NCBI GenBank assembly: GCA_037043235.1
Contig: JAWRVZ010000038.1
Location: forward strand, 3,382,501 to 3,446,500
Origin: Rhodeus uyekii
Lineage: Eukaryota > Chordata > Actinopteri > Cypriniformes > Acheilognathidae
Length of the DNA stretch: 64,000 nucleotides
Direction: 5' to 3'
Shown: positions 59,581 through 64,000 of the stretch, piece by piece
How the letters are laid out: each line of letters begins with the position of its first letter
Position numbering within the stretch: position 1 is the first letter of the stretch
Translations under genes and position numbers: made by a program
Notes under the pieces: generated by a model
The model's input: the letters and a program-made list of their open reading frames with translations, nothing else
Database searches by the model: none
What the model was told of the DNA's origin: nothing

Positions 59581-61748
59581 CATGTGTATATATGTAGACA
59601 AGGCTTATTGGGTCCCCTCTGGTTGAGAACTACTGGTGTAAATATATAATTTTTAATGATACAAGTAGTTTTTTTTAATACTTTTAAGAATTACGTATAT
59701 TTTATCTATATATTTTTTTGTCACTATGTATGCAGACATATGCCCCCAAAAGGCAAGATAAATGGCAATTTTACTTATATTTGTATCATATGATGCCGTT
59801 GTATTATAATATCATACAAGCAAGAGTGCCGTTTTCCTCCCAAATCAGCATTATTGCAAATATAAGCTGTTGTGTCCCCCAGCTTCTCTTTGTGAATGGG
59901 AAGGTGAGCCGTACAGTTAAAGGATGTTTGTGGGATGCCATGTCCAAGACACACTGTATTGTTTTCCTGCACACATACTTTCTATTGTTCAGCGACAGCT
60001 GTCTGGAATGCAAATTTCATGCGCTTTGTTCATTGGACCGAACTTATAATTGCAAACAACTTTTGAGTTGCATGCGTTTAATTCTTGTAAGTACTAAAAG
60101 TAAGAAAATGTAATGCATACTGAAAGAGTGCAGTTTGACTGTTGATGTTATCCAAGCCTGATGTGCTGTGCCTGGAGGTGTGGTGCCCATCTTGCAACCG
60201 AGAACATTGTGCTTTAGAAATTTCTGGATGTCTGGTTCCTCCTAGTTCCAACTCCCACTTCCTGTTACACATGCTGACTGTAATAGCAGCTTTAGTAGCT
60301 GAGCTGGGAACCATGGAACAGAAATGTTTATTTACAGCAAATAACCATTGTCAGGGGCGGAAGAACTGTTTTGAAATGCATATTTTGTCCCTGACTTAAG
60401 CCAAGTTTGAAACACAGACCTTATTTGGACTGTGTGTGTGTATAAGTTTAAGATATTTAGATTTACACACACATTCTCAGCCTTAAAGGAAGGGTAGGTC
60501 TTTACAGGAAAGCCACGTGAGGGAAGGGAAGTGTTGCTGTCTTGCTTTGGCATACGCATCTCGTTTTAATTGAGCAGTTGGCACATTGTTTCTACCCTAT
60601 TTGCCACAATATATATATATTGTCTATACAAAACATCTTGCATTTTAAAGGTGCTGTGTGTCTTTTCTGACCTACCTGTGGTACCAAATGGAATTGCAAT
60701 AATAATTCCCGACAATTTTGATTTTATTTTGATGTTTAAACCCCAATTATCTTCAAAATATCTTCTTCTATCTTTTGTGTTCTACAGAAGGTAGTAATAT
60801 GATCACTTTAAATCACCCCAAAATGACTGCGGTTGAACCAGAACTTGGCATGTACATGTTGGCCTGCTCAAACAAACAGGAATATTTTGAAAGGACCACA
60901 ATGTTCACACTATTGGGTGTAATTCATAGAGATTAATTACACACATTACCTTTAATCATTACCAATTTTCCATGCCTCAGCATTTCTTGTATTGTTTAAA
61001 TGGAAAAAGAGCAGTTAATAAATGGCACTTTTATCCATGTGCAAATCACATTACATGAATCGATGGCTATAATCTACTGTAAGAAGCCATTTGGCCAAAT
61101 GCTGATATAAAGCTGTAAGCACCACCGCTCTCATGAGGATATAAACTGTGGAGAGCCACTTCAGTAATCATCCATCAAAGGTTGCCTGGTCTCTCCGGGG
61201 GAAACCCCAGTTGCACTTCACTCTATGAGTTTATGATCTTGTGGTTTAGAGAGGCCGTGGAGGAGAGTTATGAAGGACAGAGACGGCAAACTTAGGAAGC
61301 TTCAAGAAAAAGCAGTCTCCCGGTAAGACCCTGTCTGCTGTGCTTCGGAACAAGAAAGAACAAAGGAGACTCAATGCCAAAACAATGGACATTCCTTACA
61401 TTCCCAAGACCACCACCCCCTCCTGACTTTCCACATATTAAGAACAACCTTTCAGGCTCAAACTTTCCACATGCCAGCCTCAGTGCATGTTGTTACTTTA
61501 TAATATAGCTTTGATCCGATTTAAATGCATGGTTTACTTTGCTGTTTTATTAAAAAATGTGCCATTTCTGTACATGTACCATATATATTAGTGATGCGTT
61601 GGTAGTCGATAATTACTTGAATGAATAAACATTTTGAGATTTGCTAAAGATGTTAGGCTTTAATAATATTTCTGTCATGACAACACTTATGACACTGTTG
61701 ATCATTTTGGTCTTGGCAGAATAGATCTGCTGCGTTGTTGCTGCTGCA

Positions 61749-62363
61749 TAGGGTTGGGTATCGTTTGAATTTTAACGATTCCGATTCTGCTTATCAATCC
61801 CGATACGGTAAAAAAACAACGGGCTAAAGAACACAAGGAACTTTTGCCTATGGTTAAAAAAAACTGAATAAAAACAACTAGCCAATAACTGATATAAATT
61901 TCAAGCATTATTAAAAACATTCCGTAAAATACGTCTGATAAAAGACATGATTGAAAGATTTTAAGATTTTCAGGTACAGAAACTGTAATCAAATGTGAAG
62001 TAACACTGCACTTTATAAATAAAATATACATAAAAAATATAGTTACAAAAGTTGTTTAGTCCAAAACAGCGAGTGAATTTTCTCTTTATCTTTTGTTGTT
62101 TGATTAAAGTTATAATAGAGACGGCAGCAGGAATATAAAGAATAGTTAGACAAGCATCTTCTTTGTAAGACCTAAGACGTAACCGATTGTGATTGTCCTT
62201 TCAGATGCAGAAAGTTTATTATCGCGCACTATACAGTATAAAAGGCGACTTTCTGTGTGCACGCTTTGGATGTGCTTTTGGATTAGGTTAATTGGTTCAA
62301 AGTAATATTAAAATGCACATAAAGGAATCGATAAGAGGAATCAATTTTCTATTTGCAACCCTA
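61749..62363. mobile_element. hAT-like MITE with perfect 8-bp target duplication
   Basis: Begins TAGGGTTGGGTATCGTTTGA and ends ATTTGCAACCCTA. CTGCTGCA abuts both ends (61741-61748 and 62364-62371). Near the ends are inverted CGATTCCGATT / AATCGATAAGAGGAATC blocks. 615 bp, no transposase. Confidence 0.85.
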
Positions 62364-63510
62364 CTGCTGCAGCTTAAGCACTGGACTTGCACAACATGCT
62401 GATGTGAGAAAGCAGCATGCTGCTGCTGTACAATACAGCATATGTGAATTACCCCCAGCAGATCTATGCAGGTGGAGCTGGGGAAGGTGAGGGCTTCTGA
62501 ACTGCTGACCAGTTGAAGGTTGAGCAGCGAGCTCATTGGCTACTGACACAGCAGGAGCCAATCAGCTGTGCCCTGTAGTGTGATTGCAAGCAAGTTGAGT
62601 TAAGGACCAGGTCAGCCTGTGCCATCTAAAGGTTCCTGTATCTGTCAGTGTTATTAAATTCACTCTTTTCTTTTGGTATCATGTAATACTCACCTAAACT
62701 AAATGTTAAAATAAATCAGGATGATTTCAGTCGCAATAAACAAAGACATGTTCCTTTCCCTGGAATATATCAAGTGATTAATCCAGACAGTCCTTCATGC
62801 GTGGGTTTGCCTTTGGGATTGCATTATGTTTGGACTGCACACATCGAAATGGTTTCTTTTTTTTAATTAACAGGCCCAGTAGCCCAGGGCTCTGCGCCAT
62901 AGTCCGCCTTCTCTCATCATGGTAAAAACGTTTTGTGGTATAACTCTGGTATACTGGACATGTGGACAAGATGTGGGCCATCAGTTAGATTAACCTCTGT
63001 TCAGTCGCCAGGGAAAGAGCAAAGGAATTGCGGTGTTAACATGAGTGTAGACTGTGAAGCTTTGTGAACTGCTCTGCATCTGCTTTAACATCTGTTATTG
63101 AAGGTTTGTTTAGAACGCTTTGTTATTGAGTTTGCAGTCTCCCACACTTTTATTAATTTACTTTATGCTCTAGTGATTGAAAGACCACCGGGGTCATGAT
63201 CTGACACATCTCTCAGCTGTTTTTTTTCTCTCCAAAATAATTAGGAAGGGTTTGATGTGGCTGATAAACTTTTAGGCCGTGATGCATTTCTGCATGCATT
63301 CTTTCCCCTAGAAAAGTACTTTAAAATCAGAGTGAAAGACTATCCAAAACAACAAACATGCTATTGTGCTAGAGAGCCCAACTCTTGACTGCTCCCTTCC
63401 TGGACTGGGCTTTTCGTTGTGCCCGTATTGGTAAAAGCCTGGGTGATTAAATGGAATGCAGCCTGTGAGTCTCGCTTGCTGTTTTCGGGAAGCAGGCAAC
63501 CAGAGAACAA

Positions 63511-63602
63511 ATGATGATGATGATGATGATGATTGCACTGACTGAAAGTGGAGAGGGGTGTGTATGCATGCATGTTTGTTTGTTTGTTTGTTTGTTTGTT
63601 TG
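63511..63602. repeat. (GAT)n and (GTTT)n microsatellites
   Basis: About seven GAT units at 63511-63533 and seven GTTT units at 63573-63602, followed by TCTATCTATCTG. Confidence 0.9.
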
Positions 63603-64000
63603 TCTATCTATCTGTCAGGCACTTTCATGCAACAGATGTTCTTTATCTAGCTAAAAGCTAATTTGAGGTCAAAGGTCCGTTAGTTTAGGGATATACAGAT
63701 GAATGAAACATGGTACAATGTTAAAAAATACACAGTAGTACTATGAAACTATTTTGCACTTTGTTAGCACATAGAAATTGAAACGGGCTAATATGAATTA
63801 TTTTTATTTTTGAAACCGCTAATGACATGACTAGCTGGAGCCTAGCATAAACAGAATTTCCAGAACAAATGACTAATTGTACAAATGACTAAAACCTACT
63901 TATTGTAGGGAATACATAAATTACAAAGTGAACTGCTAGTGGACTATGTGTTGGTTAGGAAAACAAAAGGGAGAGGAAGTGTCTTTGATTAGAACACAGC

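Larger units (their letters stand above)
54152..64000 (+). other. Second shroom4 intron, continuing past the window
   Basis: No exon with the expected post-PDZ Shroom sequence was found. Holds an LTR-like segment (54604-54890), paired MITEs (55150-55563), a TA-flanked MITE (56844-57230), a hAT-like element (61749-62363) and microsatellites. Stretches 57.3-59.5, 59.7-61.6 and 62.4-63.5 kb hold nothing else I can name. Confidence 0.65.

Noticed and set aside
61250..61323. Exon-like segment with TTTAG acceptor and CCCG|GTAAGA donor, considered as shroom4 exon 3
   Set aside because: In the phase required by the preceding exon it hits a TAG after about 15 codons, and it lacks the sequence expected after the Shroom PDZ domain.

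Overview
The window is vertebrate nuclear DNA, most likely from a cyprinid (carp or zebrafish-like) fish. It is AT-rich, its genes have many short exons with GT-AG introns, it is dense in CA/TG and tetranucleotide microsatellites, and it carries many degraded Tc1-like, hAT-like and tRNA-SINE repeats. No bacterial operon, CRISPR array, rRNA gene or free-standing tRNA gene was seen.

Layout. 1-6605 (+): the last 11 exons of gba2, the non-lysosomal glucosylceramidase. 6660-10166: repeat-rich intergenic DNA between convergent genes. 10167-20636 (-): complete calb2 (calretinin), 11 coding exons and 269 residues, with large introns full of Tc1 debris. 20637-28106: mostly transposon remains and microsatellites, plus a possible two-exon small gene on the minus strand (22098-26002, not recognised). 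28107-30335 (-): intronless coding region of cmtr2, the cap2 mRNA 2'-O-methyltransferase, with a probable 5' noncoding exon near 31.8 kb. 31.9-36.1 kb: divergent intergenic region. 36291-54151 (+): the first two coding exons of a Shroom-family gene, best matching shroom4, which together encode the PDZ domain. Its first large intron is about 17.6 kb, and the following intron runs past the end of the window.

The genes do not form a pathway: sphingolipid breakdown, calcium buffering, mRNA capping and actin/apical constriction are unrelated jobs. From general knowledge, calb2 and cmtr2 are also neighbours in human (16q22), while GBA2 (9p13) and SHROOM4 (Xp11) lie elsewhere, so one side of the block is conserved and the two ends mark fish-specific or lost linkages.

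The items most worth a second look are: the possible 78-residue gene whose stop codon overlaps an AATAAA; a 39-nt in-frame exon-like segment in the first shroom4 intron that would insert 13 residues in the PDZ domain; a three-level nest of hAT-like elements, the innermost with a perfect 8-bp target duplication; a 615-bp hAT-like element with a perfect 8-bp duplication; a fold-back element with roughly 160-bp arms; and a perfect 22-bp stem with a 4-nt loop. All calls rest on reading the sequence and remembered family features; no search was run.
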